DNA from: Verrucomicrobiaceae bacterium
Lineage (GTDB): Bacteria > Verrucomicrobiota > Verrucomicrobiae > Verrucomicrobiales > Akkermansiaceae
Assembly (NCBI GenBank): GCA_947372405.1
Contig: CANBTO010000051.1
Location: 1 to 15,397 of the forward strand
DNA: 15,397 bases
Direction of reading: 5' to 3'
In this document: positions 1 to 7,359 of the stretch, one piece after another
Layout: the number at the start of each line of letters is the position of its first letter
How positions within the stretch are numbered: the stretch's first letter is position 1
Notes under the pieces: model-generated
The model's input: only the letters and a program-made list of their open reading frames with translations
What the model was told of the DNA's origin: nothing
The model's database searches: none
Position numbers and translations under genes: made by a program

Positions 1-145
1 CACTTTCGTTTGGGGCTGGTCTTTCGCCTTGTGCAGCTCCCCACGACGCATCGCTGCGCCGCAGTAGCACTCGGCTACCCGTCGGTTCCACGTTTCTGAC
101 GGACTCAGACTTTCACTGGTTGGTTTCATGGTTTCATCAACGCAC
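1..145 (-). mobile_element. Group II intron, probable 5' end (domain I), cut by the window edge
   Basis: Read on the minus strand, a GTGCG pentamer at 145-141 matches the GUGYG consensus that opens group II introns. About 29 bases further in comes GTGAAAGTC, resembling the GUGAGAGUCC-type segment found at a similar distance in bacterial group IIC introns; I recall that comparison from memory and could not align it. The sequence then runs off the window at position 1. The opposite window edge carries an unambiguous intron 3' end in the same orientation, which supports the identification. The intron is antisense to the thioredoxin-like gene and so cannot be spliced from its mRNA. An open frame also runs from 129 to 1 on the minus strand, but a ribozyme domain explains the sequence better. 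The exact boundary at 145 is inferred. Confidence 0.5.
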
Positions 146-622
146 GGAGCGCCGTCATCCATCTGCCGGCTGAAGGGAAAAATCGTCGTGATCGACTTCG
201 GGGCGACCTGGTGCGGACCCTGCGTCGCCGCATTTCCCCACATGCGTGAGATGGTGCAGCGCTACAAGGGCCTGCCCGTCGAATTCGTCGGAATCACCAG
301 CCTCCAGAAAGAAATCTTCAATCCGCAAGTCAAGAAAATGGTACCCTATGCCAGCCCGGAGGAGGAATGCAAGCAGATGGCCGAGTGGTGCAAACGGATG
401 AAGGTCACCTGGAACGCATGGATCACGACTCAAGACTGTTTCAACCCGGACTATGGTGTCACCGGAATTCCTCATGTCGCCATCATCGGTGCCGACGGAA
501 AGGTCAAACACAATGGCCTGAGCCCTCACGGTGCAGATGTTGAGAATGCAGTCGATGCCATGCTCAAGGACATGGGCCTGACACCGCCGGAGCGGACGAA
601 GGAGTCCTCCACCAACCATTGA
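128..622 (+). CDS. Thioredoxin-like (TlpA/redoxin-type) protein, 5' end interrupted
   Basis: The product has a thioredoxin fold of the TlpA/redoxin type. The active site WCGPC lies at residues 28-32, after the strand IVVIDFGAT, and the cis-proline loop TGIPHVAII has its Pro at 115. A GADGKV turn follows, as usual in this family. Such proteins are thiol-disulfide oxidoreductases, often periplasmic or membrane-anchored. Here there is no signal peptide: the fold starts almost at the first ATG, and that ATG lies inside the sequence I assign to the antisense group II intron (boundary near 145). True coding sequence therefore probably begins at about 146 (Gly7), with the export signal and any N-terminal domain lost beyond the window edge. 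An insert of about 25 residues between the active-site helix and the cis-Pro contains several Lys and Cys residues. The gene ends 58 bases before the BMC gene on the same strand. The family call is firm; the start and functionality are doubtful. Confidence 0.8.
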   Translation: MVSSTHGAPSSICRLKGKIVVIDFGATWCGPCVAAFPHMREMVQRYKGLPVEFVGITSLQKEIFNPQVKKMVPYASPEEECKQMAEWCKRMKVTWNAWITTQDCFNPDYGVTGIPHVAIIGADGKVKHNGLSPHGADVENAVDAMLKDMGLTPPERTKESSTNH

Positions 623-628
623 CCAGAC

Positions 629-661
629 GTGCCGGAGGTTGGCACTTGCCGCTTGAGGCGG
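629..661 (+). other. Two small hairpins between the thioredoxin-like and BMC genes
   Basis: GTGCC (629-633) pairs with GGCAC (641-645) across a 7-base loop. CCGC (649-652) pairs with GCGG (658-661) across a 5-base loop. There is no T-run, so this is not a convincing intrinsic terminator. It may affect read-through into the BMC gene. Confidence 0.25.
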
Positions 662-680
662 AATTCCATAGATCCATTCC

Positions 681-1304
681 GTGTCCGCCCTGGGTTTCAT
701 CGAAGCGCCCTTCCTCAGCATCTCCGCCATGCTGGCCCAGGAGGCCGCCAACGCGGCGGATGTTAGAATCCTCGGCTTCGAGGCCACCGGCAACGAGAAC
801 GTCCTCATCCGGCTGGCGGGCGATGTTTCACAGGTCCGCGCCGCACTCGATGCCGCGGAAGCCCTCGCGCCGAAACTCGGTGTCGAATCCATCACCACCG
901 GAACGATCCACCGCCCCGCTGCCGGATTCGATCCGATGATCCATTTCCCCAACGCCAACAATCCGCTCTACGGCGGAAGAGACCAGCTCCTGCCCACCGA
1001 CCATCCCGCAAACTCAGATAGATCCATGAACGACAAACCTCAAGCCATCGGCATTCTTGAAACCCAGGGCCTCACCGCCATCCTCGAAGCCACCGACGCC
1101 ATGCTCAAGGCGGCCGACGTGAAACTCGTCGGCAAGGAAAAGATCGGCGCCGCCTATGTGACGGTCATCATCTGCGGCGATGTGGCCGCCGTTTCCGCCG
1201 CCATCGAGGCTGGAAAGCAGGCCGTCGGCTCGCTCGGCAAGATCATCGCCGCCCACGTCATCGCCCGCCCGCACAACGAGCTTGCCGCGCTGCTGCCGAA
1301 GTGA
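681..1304 (+). CDS. Tandem-domain bacterial microcompartment (BMC) shell protein
   Basis: This 207-residue protein carries two BMC shell domains, the length and plan of a BMC-T trimer-forming shell protein. Domain 2 (about residues 118-195) is canonical: AIGILETQGLTAILEATDAM, then LKAADVKLVGK, a pore loop KIGAAY, and the ending VIARPHNELAALLP, close to EutM/PduA/CcmK-type proteins. It keeps the hexamer-edge lysine in DAMLKAA. Domain 1 (about residues 3-80) aligns as ALGFIEAPFLSISAMLAQEA...AADVRILGFEATGNEN but lacks the edge lysine and has a divergent pore loop. Between them lies a 35-residue linker containing NPLYGGRDQLLP, which resembles the C-terminal tail of a stand-alone BMC protein. An internal ATG at 1026 starts domain 2 in frame, so this could be a fusion of two single-domain genes or two genes with a missed stop. 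The GTG start is chosen because an in-frame TAG lies at 669-671. No encapsulated enzyme genes are present nearby, so the compartment's substrate is unknown. Confidence 0.85.
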   Translation: MSALGFIEAPFLSISAMLAQEAANAADVRILGFEATGNENVLIRLAGDVSQVRAALDAAEALAPKLGVESITTGTIHRPAAGFDPMIHFPNANNPLYGGRDQLLPTDHPANSDRSMNDKPQAIGILETQGLTAILEATDAMLKAADVKLVGKEKIGAAYVTVIICGDVAAVSAAIEAGKQAVGSLGKIIAAHVIARPHNELAALLPK

Positions 1305-1306
1305 GC

Positions 1307-1357
1307 GAGCACGGCGGAAGTCTGGCCAAACGCAGTCAGGGACTTCAGTCCGTGCTC
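1307..1357. terminator. Hairpin between convergent genes, probable bidirectional terminator
   Basis: GAGCACGG (1307-1314) pairs with CCGTGCTC (1350-1357), and inside it GAAGTC (1317-1322) pairs with GACTTC (1341-1346), separated by a small internal loop and closed by an 18-base loop. The 73-base gap lies between the stop codons of the plus-strand BMC gene and the minus-strand DUF3999 gene, where a shared terminator is expected. There is no clean T-run on either side, so the mechanism is uncertain. Confidence 0.55.
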
Positions 1358-1377
1358 TTCAATTAACAGATCCTGCG

Positions 1378-3348
1378 TCATGGAGCGGCGGGCTTCGGCA
1401 GCAGCTTGGCCACGATTACTAACAGCGCGATGACCACGCCACCCAGCGCGACCCACAGCCAGGGCGAGCCTTTCTCGGACTGGATGTTTCCACCGCACTT
1501 CCCGGGATGAATAAGTTCCTGTTCGAGCAACCGCGCGGACTGTGCTTCCGCAGCCATGAGTTCGCTGCGGACCAGCCGGAGGTCGTAATCCGGTGCGGTG
1601 GCTTTCGGGTTTCCATAGGCCAGGAACAACGGCGCGGCTTCAGTGACCTTCGCAACGATCACGGAAGCTTCATAATGAACCCGCGCGTTTTCCAGCGTGA
1701 CCGGCGGATTGTCGCCGTGATCCGTTAGAAGCTGGAATCTCATCGGCAGACGCCGCCCGCCCAGACCGATGACGAGCGGGGTGTCATGCCCCTGGGCTTT
1801 CACCCACTCCGCGGCACCCAGACTCTCTACCAAGGAATTGCCCAACTCGTCCTTGCGATTTGCAAAGGCCTCGAACCGACGCGAGAACATCGAAGCGCGC
1901 GAATCGACCGTTAAATCGAACACCGGCAGTCCTTCCACCGGCATCACGACCTCCCACTGCGAAACCGTCGGACGTTTCAAGTCCTGCGGCAGCAGGCTTG
2001 CGGGGACCAAAAGTCCGCGGACCACTCGGTCGGGTTTGATGAGATAGGGAATCTGGCGATCGTTCTGAACAAGCCTTAGGTCGCCCAGTCCCTGCTGGCA
2101 CAAAGCCAGAATTTTCTCATCGAGTTCCACCCGGATCACACCCGGCAAGACCGCATCCACGTTTCGCCGGAAAGTCCAACCGGACAGATCAATGCGCGCC
2201 CCGGACGGTTCCACGCCCGGCAGCGGCGGAGGAAGTTTGAAATCCGCTTTCTCGCGCAGCGGACCGGGAGTGAGGGCCCGTCCCCCCGATCCGGACAATT
2301 CTCCACGCAGGGCATTCAGATCGTAAACCGGCCAGACTGCGTCACGATTCCCGGTGAACAACTGATAGCCCCCTGCTTGCGGAGTATGAAACACAAGCAC
2401 GGTCGGCTCACAATGGACTGCCGCGCCCGTGATGCCGAGCGGCGGACTGTCGCCATTGCGGAAAGTGGCCACGAGAAGTCGCGAGGGAATCCGCCGGTGA
2501 ATGGGGATCACCAACTGTTCGGCGGAGCTTCCATGATCACCGGCCACCCGATAGACCATGCACCGGCCGATACTCTCGATCCGGGACGCGCCATCTTGCC
2601 CTGACGTGGAATATTCCAAACCGCAGTTCCGGCTGAAAACCGCATCGGGGATTTCGAAACGAAGCTCGGCGACGTTCAGATTCCGCGCTCCGAGGTCGAG
2701 CGTGAGGCGCGTTTCCCCCGGCCTTTCCTCCCGGGGGCCAAGCTCCAACGGCAGCTCAATCACGTCCGGTTTCTTTCCTTTGACCGGCAATCTTATTCCC
2801 GTGAACGGCACAGGTTGCGATCGGTCGTCGTGGATCGTGAATCGCAGGGTCTCCCACGTTCCCGCTGAAAACGGAACCCACAAACGTTCGGTGCCGTCGT
2901 TTTGCCGGAAAACGACTTCGTTGGTCGCCAGCGTCTGCCACTCGCCGGCAGCTTTGCGTCCTTCGACATTCACCGACTTCAGAAACCCGTGCGCCGGAGA
3001 CACCAACTCCGCGGCATCTATCGCGCCCGCGGTTTCCGCATTCACCTCGATCACGGTGTTCCCGTCCTCCAGATGAACCTTGAATCCCTCCACGTCTTTC
3101 AAGCCGCCTTCGCGGCGGCGGGACTGCTCGATGAGACAAGGCGTCTCGTCTCCGGCAGGTGACAACACCCGGAGGTCCGCCAGATCCGGCCGCGTCACAT
3201 CGAGCACCACCGGTGGCACTTCAAGGCGCATCATGCCGGTTTGACTCACTTCCACCGGAGCCTGCCACTGCCAAGCGGTCCAATCTTTCTTCTCCGCCGC
3301 AGCCAGGATGCCGGCGATTCCTAACAGAAACGCGATGATGGTTTTCAT
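1378..3348 (-). CDS. DUF3999 family envelope protein
   Basis: The 656-residue product has an N-terminal signal peptide (MKTIIAFLLGIAGILAAA, likely cut after residue 18) and one C-terminal membrane segment at about residues 630-650 (WLWVALGGVVIALLVIVAKL) followed by a short basic tail. The roughly 600 residues between are predicted to lie outside the cytoplasm and look beta-rich. This layout matches DUF3999 proteins, which are typically encoded beside DUF2339 membrane proteins, as here. The start codon overlaps the stop of the upstream DUF2339 gene by four bases (ATGA), so translation is probably coupled. No biochemical role is known to me for the family; the pairing suggests a two-component envelope complex, which is inference. 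The gene ends facing the BMC gene across a hairpin. The family call rests on architecture and neighbour rather than on a search. Confidence 0.82.
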   Translation of the reverse strand: MKTIIAFLLGIAGILAAAEKKDWTAWQWQAPVEVSQTGMMRLEVPPVVLDVTRPDLADLRVLSPAGDETPCLIEQSRRREGGLKDVEGFKVHLEDGNTVIEVNAETAGAIDAAELVSPAHGFLKSVNVEGRKAAGEWQTLATNEVVFRQNDGTERLWVPFSAGTWETLRFTIHDDRSQPVPFTGIRLPVKGKKPDVIELPLELGPREERPGETRLTLDLGARNLNVAELRFEIPDAVFSRNCGLEYSTSGQDGASRIESIGRCMVYRVAGDHGSSAEQLVIPIHRRIPSRLLVATFRNGDSPPLGITGAAVHCEPTVLVFHTPQAGGYQLFTGNRDAVWPVYDLNALRGELSGSGGRALTPGPLREKADFKLPPPLPGVEPSGARIDLSGWTFRRNVDAVLPGVIRVELDEKILALCQQGLGDLRLVQNDRQIPYLIKPDRVVRGLLVPASLLPQDLKRPTVSQWEVVMPVEGLPVFDLTVDSRASMFSRRFEAFANRKDELGNSLVESLGAAEWVKAQGHDTPLVIGLGGRRLPMRFQLLTDHGDNPPVTLENARVHYEASVIVAKVTEAAPLFLAYGNPKATAPDYDLRLVRSELMAAEAQSARLLEQELIHPGKCGGNIQSEKGSPWLWVALGGVVIALLVIVAKLLPKPAAP

Positions 3349-6300
3349 GAATTCCCGGGGCGGTCGAAGAACCGTTGATAGAGAAACGACGCGACGAACG
3401 CGATCACCGCCACGCCCACCAACGCGCCGATGCGGAAGACGTTCTGGATCGTCGCCAGGTCATGGATGAAGAGTTTCAGCAAGGTGACCACGAGTAGGGC
3501 GACGGAGGCATAACGGGCGTGTTTCGATCCCTTCCAGAAACCAATTCCTAACAGGCCGAGCGAGAACAGGCCCCAGGCGATGCTGTAGGTCATGTCACGT
3601 GCGAAATTCCCGCCGAAGCTGAACGCGACGCAGCGGTCGCCCGGAGCGGTGAAATAGTCGGCGATCTCGATGTTGAGCAGCAGGAACAACAGGATGCCGC
3701 CAAAGGCATACAACACGTCGCGCGGCGAAAAGTCCTTCCATCGTTCCTCCGGATCGGTGAACCAATGGCCGCCGAAGAACTGCGCCGCCGCCACCACGCC
3801 GTAGGCATAGAGATGCCAGTTCAGGATTGCGGTGCCGCTGCGCGGGTAATCGGTGAACACCGCCGGATTGAGTGTCAGGCGGACGAAGGTGGTCGCCAGC
3901 AGTGCGAGGCCGGTGAGTTGCAGGCCGGGATGCACCACCCGCCGGAACAGCCATAACAGCAACGCGCCTTCGATCGCCCAGCTCACGGTGATCCATTGGC
4001 GCGAGAACTGGATCGGGAAAACCAGCGTGATGAAGAACAATGCCACCCCGCCGAACCAAGCGATCCGGCTGCGTTGTTTTTCGTTCATCTCGGGAAACTT
4101 CCGGATGACCGCAAAGAGCCCGAAAAGCGCGGGGATTGCGAACGCCAGTGGCACCAAACCCATCATCGAGTTGGGAAACGCCCGCTTCACCAGGTTGTGG
4201 ACTAGCAGGAAATGTCCAACGCCCGAAAGCGCGCTGGCGATCCAAGGCTCGGACTCGCCGGCGAGCACCTTGCGGAATACAAACGGGAAAGCGAGGAACA
4301 ATCCGTAGAATCCCAGATACCACGAGAGTGCGATGACGGGTGAATCCACGTTGAAATGGTGGAGATGCCAGACACCTTCCACCCCGAGCGTGCCGGCCAA
4401 GGCAGCCAACACAAGCAGACCTTGTCTGCCCAAAATCGCCAAACCTGCCAGAAGTGCTGACATCAGTAAGGCCACTGCAAACACCGGCGAGGGGTTCGCC
4501 ACCGGCAGACGCGACAACGCGAGAATCAACAGAGCGAAGGGCAACGCGGCCGAAGCCACCGGCAGGACCAATGCCGCCGGCAGTTTGCGGATTCCCCCGT
4601 CACCACCCATTTCGGATTCCCGAAACAGCCATCTCCCGGCCACGGTGAAGATCGCGGAAAACCCCGTAATCACTCCAAGGAACGGCATCAACGAATCCAC
4701 GTGCGCGGGAACCCGCAACAACCACATCGCCGCCACGAACATTGTCAGCACCAGCGACACCAGCACCGGGATCATCGCGCCTGTCGCCACCGCCAGGGCG
4801 ATCACCATGAAGTCCGCGATCAGGATACCGCCCCACACCACCATCGGCACCGGCGAAAGCGACATCACAGGCATCAACATCATCAACAGGACCAGCGGCG
4901 CGAACCATGGCCCGGCTTTGAACGGGATCATCGACACGTTCGCGGGCATCCGGCGGGACAAAACCACCGGCACCACGGCGTGCAGCGCGCCGAACACCAG
5001 ATAGAGCGCCAGCGCGCCGGGAAGATTGTCCACCGTCAGATGACCCGTAGTCCATGCGGCGAGATGCAGGAACGTCAGTCCTGCGGCGACCAATTGTGCC
5101 ACGCCCAGTTGCGGACGAAGCACCACCACCCCGATCACCGCCAGATTGACTCCTAACAGGAAACCATGGAGCAAAACATATCTCCCGGCCACCTGTTCGA
5201 ACTGCAACATCAGGAAGGCGAAGAGCATCGCCACCGCCGCCAGACCCAGCACCGAGCCCGCCGCATGCCGGCCCGGCCTGCGCCGCCCGATCCAGCCGCC
5301 TGCTAGAAACAGGACGATGAAGAACCAAAGGATGCCCATCGGGATCAGCGTTTTGTCGTCCTCGAAATAGCGGCCGACAGTGAAAAACTTGCCATACCAA
5401 CCCATCTGCATCAGCACCGTGCCCGCCGCCGCGGCGGTTGTTAGAAACCGCCAGCGGCCGTGACGGGAAACCGCCAGCAGCCCGATGTCCAACAAAGCAA
5501 TGTAGCCGAACAGGCCGATCACCTGGTCTCGGTTTTCGGACAACAGCACTGGTGTTAGAAAACCGCCGAGCATCCCGAGCACCGCAACCACCAGCGCGTC
5601 GAGGCGCACCGCGATCAGGAATGCGGCGAGGGTGATCAAGGCCATCAACCCGAAGGTCGGGATCGTACCGAACGCCGGGAAGTGATAGACCGCATGCGCG
5701 GCGAAGCTCACGCCGTAGAGGACCAGCACGCCGGTCGCCAGCAGCGCCTGCGCCAGTACCCGGTAGCGTTCGATCCGGTGGCTCGTCAGTCCGCCGATCA
5801 ACAGCCCGGTCCCGGTCACGAAGCCAAGGGCGATCCGCACTGGCGGCGGTATCAGGTTGTTCTCAAACGCATATTTCACGAAGAAAATCACTCCGAAAAA
5901 CATCGCCACGCCGCCCAGCCAGGCGAACATCTTCTCGCCCATGAATTTCTCCAGCGAAAACGGTTCCTTCGGTTCTACAGGCAGTTGAGGTGGCAACTGA
6001 GGTGGCAGTTCCGCTTGCTTGGCATCGCCATAATCCACCAACGTGCGCCGCTGCGGCAACGCGGGCGGAGTAGTTGCTTCGGCCTCGCGCTCCTCCTCAA
6101 ACAACCAGTCAACGACACCGGGAGCCTCCTCGATTTGCGGCTCTTCTACTTTCGTCCGCAATATAACCGGCTCCACATCTGCCGGCGGCTGTTGTGTTAG
6201 AGGCACCGCACCGCGCTTGAGCTCGCGCAATTCGTTTTCCAGCGATTTCAGCCGTCCGATCAGTGCGTTGACCTGATCACGGGCTTCCCTCGCCTCCCTT

Positions 6301-6401
6301 TGAGCGCTTCCTGCCTTCACCATCGCGGCGATCGGCCCGATCACCAGCCAGAGGAGGATGGCCAAAACCAGCAGGATAGCGAGAACTTGGATCCCTTCCA
6401 T
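3345..6401 (-). CDS. DUF2339 family large polytopic membrane protein
   Basis: This 1018-residue protein opens with one membrane segment (residues about 7-28), then a charged coiled-coil-like stretch (about 32-64, with a QREAREARDQ-type heptad pattern). An acidic, proline-rich linker to about 147 includes a PPQLPPQLP repeat, encoded by an imperfect 12-base tandem repeat at 5980-6010. From residue 150 the family signature FSLEKFMGEKMFAWLGGVAMFFG begins, followed by many hydrophobic segments up to the C-terminus (AVIAFVASFLYQRFF). This is the plan of DUF2339 proteins of the inner membrane. The gene lies immediately upstream of, and overlaps, the DUF3999 gene, a recurrent partnership. No catalytic motif is evident and its function is unknown. 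It is the first gene of the minus-strand unit, transcribed from the 105-base gap shared with the divergent zinc-ribbon gene. Confidence 0.88.
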   Translation of the reverse strand: MEGIQVLAILLVLAILLWLVIGPIAAMVKAGSAQREAREARDQVNALIGRLKSLENELRELKRGAVPLTQQPPADVEPVILRTKVEEPQIEEAPGVVDWLFEEEREAEATTPPALPQRRTLVDYGDAKQAELPPQLPPQLPVEPKEPFSLEKFMGEKMFAWLGGVAMFFGVIFFVKYAFENNLIPPPVRIALGFVTGTGLLIGGLTSHRIERYRVLAQALLATGVLVLYGVSFAAHAVYHFPAFGTIPTFGLMALITLAAFLIAVRLDALVVAVLGMLGGFLTPVLLSENRDQVIGLFGYIALLDIGLLAVSRHGRWRFLTTAAAAGTVLMQMGWYGKFFTVGRYFEDDKTLIPMGILWFFIVLFLAGGWIGRRRPGRHAAGSVLGLAAVAMLFAFLMLQFEQVAGRYVLLHGFLLGVNLAVIGVVVLRPQLGVAQLVAAGLTFLHLAAWTTGHLTVDNLPGALALYLVFGALHAVVPVVLSRRMPANVSMIPFKAGPWFAPLVLLMMLMPVMSLSPVPMVVWGGILIADFMVIALAVATGAMIPVLVSLVLTMFVAAMWLLRVPAHVDSLMPFLGVITGFSAIFTVAGRWLFRESEMGGDGGIRKLPAALVLPVASAALPFALLILALSRLPVANPSPVFAVALLMSALLAGLAILGRQGLLVLAALAGTLGVEGVWHLHHFNVDSPVIALSWYLGFYGLFLAFPFVFRKVLAGESEPWIASALSGVGHFLLVHNLVKRAFPNSMMGLVPLAFAIPALFGLFAVIRKFPEMNEKQRSRIAWFGGVALFFITLVFPIQFSRQWITVSWAIEGALLLWLFRRVVHPGLQLTGLALLATTFVRLTLNPAVFTDYPRSGTAILNWHLYAYGVVAAAQFFGGHWFTDPEERWKDFSPRDVLYAFGGILLFLLLNIEIADYFTAPGDRCVAFSFGGNFARDMTYSIAWGLFSLGLLGIGFWKGSKHARYASVALLVVTLLKLFIHDLATIQNVFRIGALVGVAVIAFVASFLYQRFFDRPGNS

Positions 6402-6427
6402 GAGAATGACCCGACACTATCCACCAC

Positions 6428-6446
6428 CAAGTCGGCTGGCGACTTG
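6428..6446. promoter_or_regulatory. Perfect 7-bp hairpin in the divergent intergenic region
   Basis: CAAGTCG (6428-6434) and CGACTTG (6440-6446) flank a 5-base loop in the 105-base gap between the divergent DUF2339 and zinc-ribbon genes. On the plus strand it is followed by AATTTT. It could be an operator, part of the DUF2339 5' leader, or a weak terminator. No good sigma-70 boxes are visible: the best plus-strand pair, TTGAAT (6444-6449) and TACCAT (6466-6471) with 16-base spacing, is weak. Confidence 0.3.
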
Positions 6447-6506
6447 AATTTTCAAACTCGGCGGATACCATGAAATCCAAACCTGCCACGGTTCAAACTG
6501 TGTGGC

Positions 6507-6890
6507 ATGAAGTCACCCATGACCCGGCGTAAAGACAAGAAGGAGAAGCGAAGCAGCAGGATAGACCGCGAGCAGCGTATCTCGAAGCTGCTGGAGCGTG
6601 GATGGATCCGTGATGTTGCCGAAGTTCCGGAAGACGCGATTCCGGTTGATCCGGACCGCCTCAATCTTGGTGGTTCCTACCACAAGCCCGTATTCTTTCG
6701 TGATCAACATTTCACATGCAGGGATTGAGGCTCCACCTGTGTGTGGGAGGCGGAAAATCAGAGGAGGTATTTCGAGACTTTTCTCGCTCCATACCATGCG
6801 ACAGCCGTCAGGTGTCGGACATGCAGACTGAATGACCGCAAGCGCAAAGCGGATGCCGGAAGAAAAGCGAGCCACGAGCCGAAGATCTAA
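6507..6890 (+). pseudogene. Zinc-ribbon domain protein with in-frame TGA at a zinc-ligand Cys codon
   Basis: The frame from ATG 6507 gives a basic N-terminus (MKSPMTRRKDKKEKRSS), then SKLLERGWI, a VDPDRLNLGGSY stretch and FRDQHFTCRD, and stops at TGA 6726-6728. Directly after the stop the same frame continues for 53 clean codons: GSTCVWEAENQRRYFE, APYHATAVRCRTCR, a basic tail, and TAA at 6888-6890. Together these make a normal 127-residue zinc-ribbon protein of the zf-trcl type, with pattern C-x-x-C-G ... V-R-C-x-x-C-R. The TGA sits exactly where the second Cys of the first C-x-x-C should be. A single-base change from TGC or TGT explains it, so a nonsense mutation or sequencing error is most likely. 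Selenocysteine insertion is a formal alternative: a short hairpin follows at 6731-6749, but its loop is closer to the UGA than in known bacterial SECIS elements and does not begin with G. Zinc-ribbon proteins of this size usually bind nucleic acid or partner proteins; the role here is unknown. Confidence 0.75.
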
Positions 6891-6974
6891 CAACCATAAT
6901 TTCGATCCCGCCGGCAAATGATTTGGCGCCTTCCTGAATGTGCAGGTGTAGGATCATTCGGTCCAAAGGCCCAG

Positions 6975-6994
6975 TGCCATCCCAACCAATGGCA
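6975..6994 (+). terminator. Possible terminator downstream of the zinc-ribbon gene
   Basis: TGCCAT (6975-6980) pairs with ATGGCA (6989-6994) across an 8-base loop, and a run of five T follows at 7007-7011. The stem is short and the T-run is about 12 bases away, so support is weak. Confidence 0.25.
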
Positions 6995-7096
6995 GCACCA
7001 TAGGAATTTTTCCCGCCCGTCACTCAAGCGCTGAAAACCCGTTCCATCCGGGCGTTCTCCGACTATCCGGCGTGTCATGATAAGGAGAGGGATTTT

Positions 7097-7192
7097 AACC
7101 ACGAATGACGCGAATGGTCATGAATGGGAAGAGGCTGCGCCGCAGGCATTTGGATTTGAGATCATTCGAGTTCATTCGTGAAATTAGTGGTT
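7097..7192. repeat. Imperfect inverted repeat with AACCAC/GTGGTT ends
   Basis: The left arm starts AACCACGAATGACGCGAATG at 7097 and the right arm ends CATTCGTGAAATTAGTGGTT at 7192. The arms pair imperfectly and contain several GAATG/CATTC blocks; the centre holds CTGC...GCAG. Dispersed non-coding repeats with AACCACGAAT ends occur between genes in many environmental bacteria. Whether this is a non-autonomous mobile element or a structured RNA is not decidable from one copy. Confidence 0.55.
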
Positions 7193-7359
7193 TGAATCCG
7201 AGGCTCAACCGCAGAGTTCACAATCTCATCGCGGATCGTCAACACGGCGCGCCACGGGTGATGTCCACGGCGTTCGGATGAGGCTGCCGGGGTTCACACA
7301 CTCCCCCTCCTCTCGAATGAACGAAAGCGGAACAGGTGACATCCCGTCCCGGATCATTT

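Larger units (their letters stand above)
6891..7335. other. Non-coding gap between zinc-ribbon and helicase genes
   Basis: No open frame here looks like a protein. The gap holds a weak terminator-like hairpin (6975-6994), another inverted pair CGCCCG (7014-7019) and CGGGCG (7049-7054), and the larger imperfect inverted repeat at 7097-7192. I see no tRNA, no recognisable riboswitch and no strong promoter boxes before the helicase gene. Confidence 0.6.

Noticed and set aside
1..129. Open minus-strand frame of 43 codons starting MKPTSESLSPSETWNRRVAE, which would stay open if joined to the other window end
   Set aside because: The joined frame would run into intron domain V and end there. Structured RNA explains both pieces, and circular joining would give an intron too short to work.
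155..961. Long minus-strand open frame opposite the thioredoxin-like and BMC genes
   Set aside because: It is antisense to two recognisable proteins and shows only the arginine/alanine/serine-rich composition of a shadow frame.
4600..5400. Minus-strand open frame of 266 codons inside the DUF2339 gene
   Set aside because: It lies in another frame on the same strand as a clear membrane-protein gene, and its Arg/Gly-rich translation lacks motifs.
6726..6751. Hairpin directly after the TGA considered as a bacterial SECIS element
   Set aside because: The loop begins only about nine bases after the TGA and starts with C, unlike known bacterial SECIS hairpins, so it is not annotated as one.
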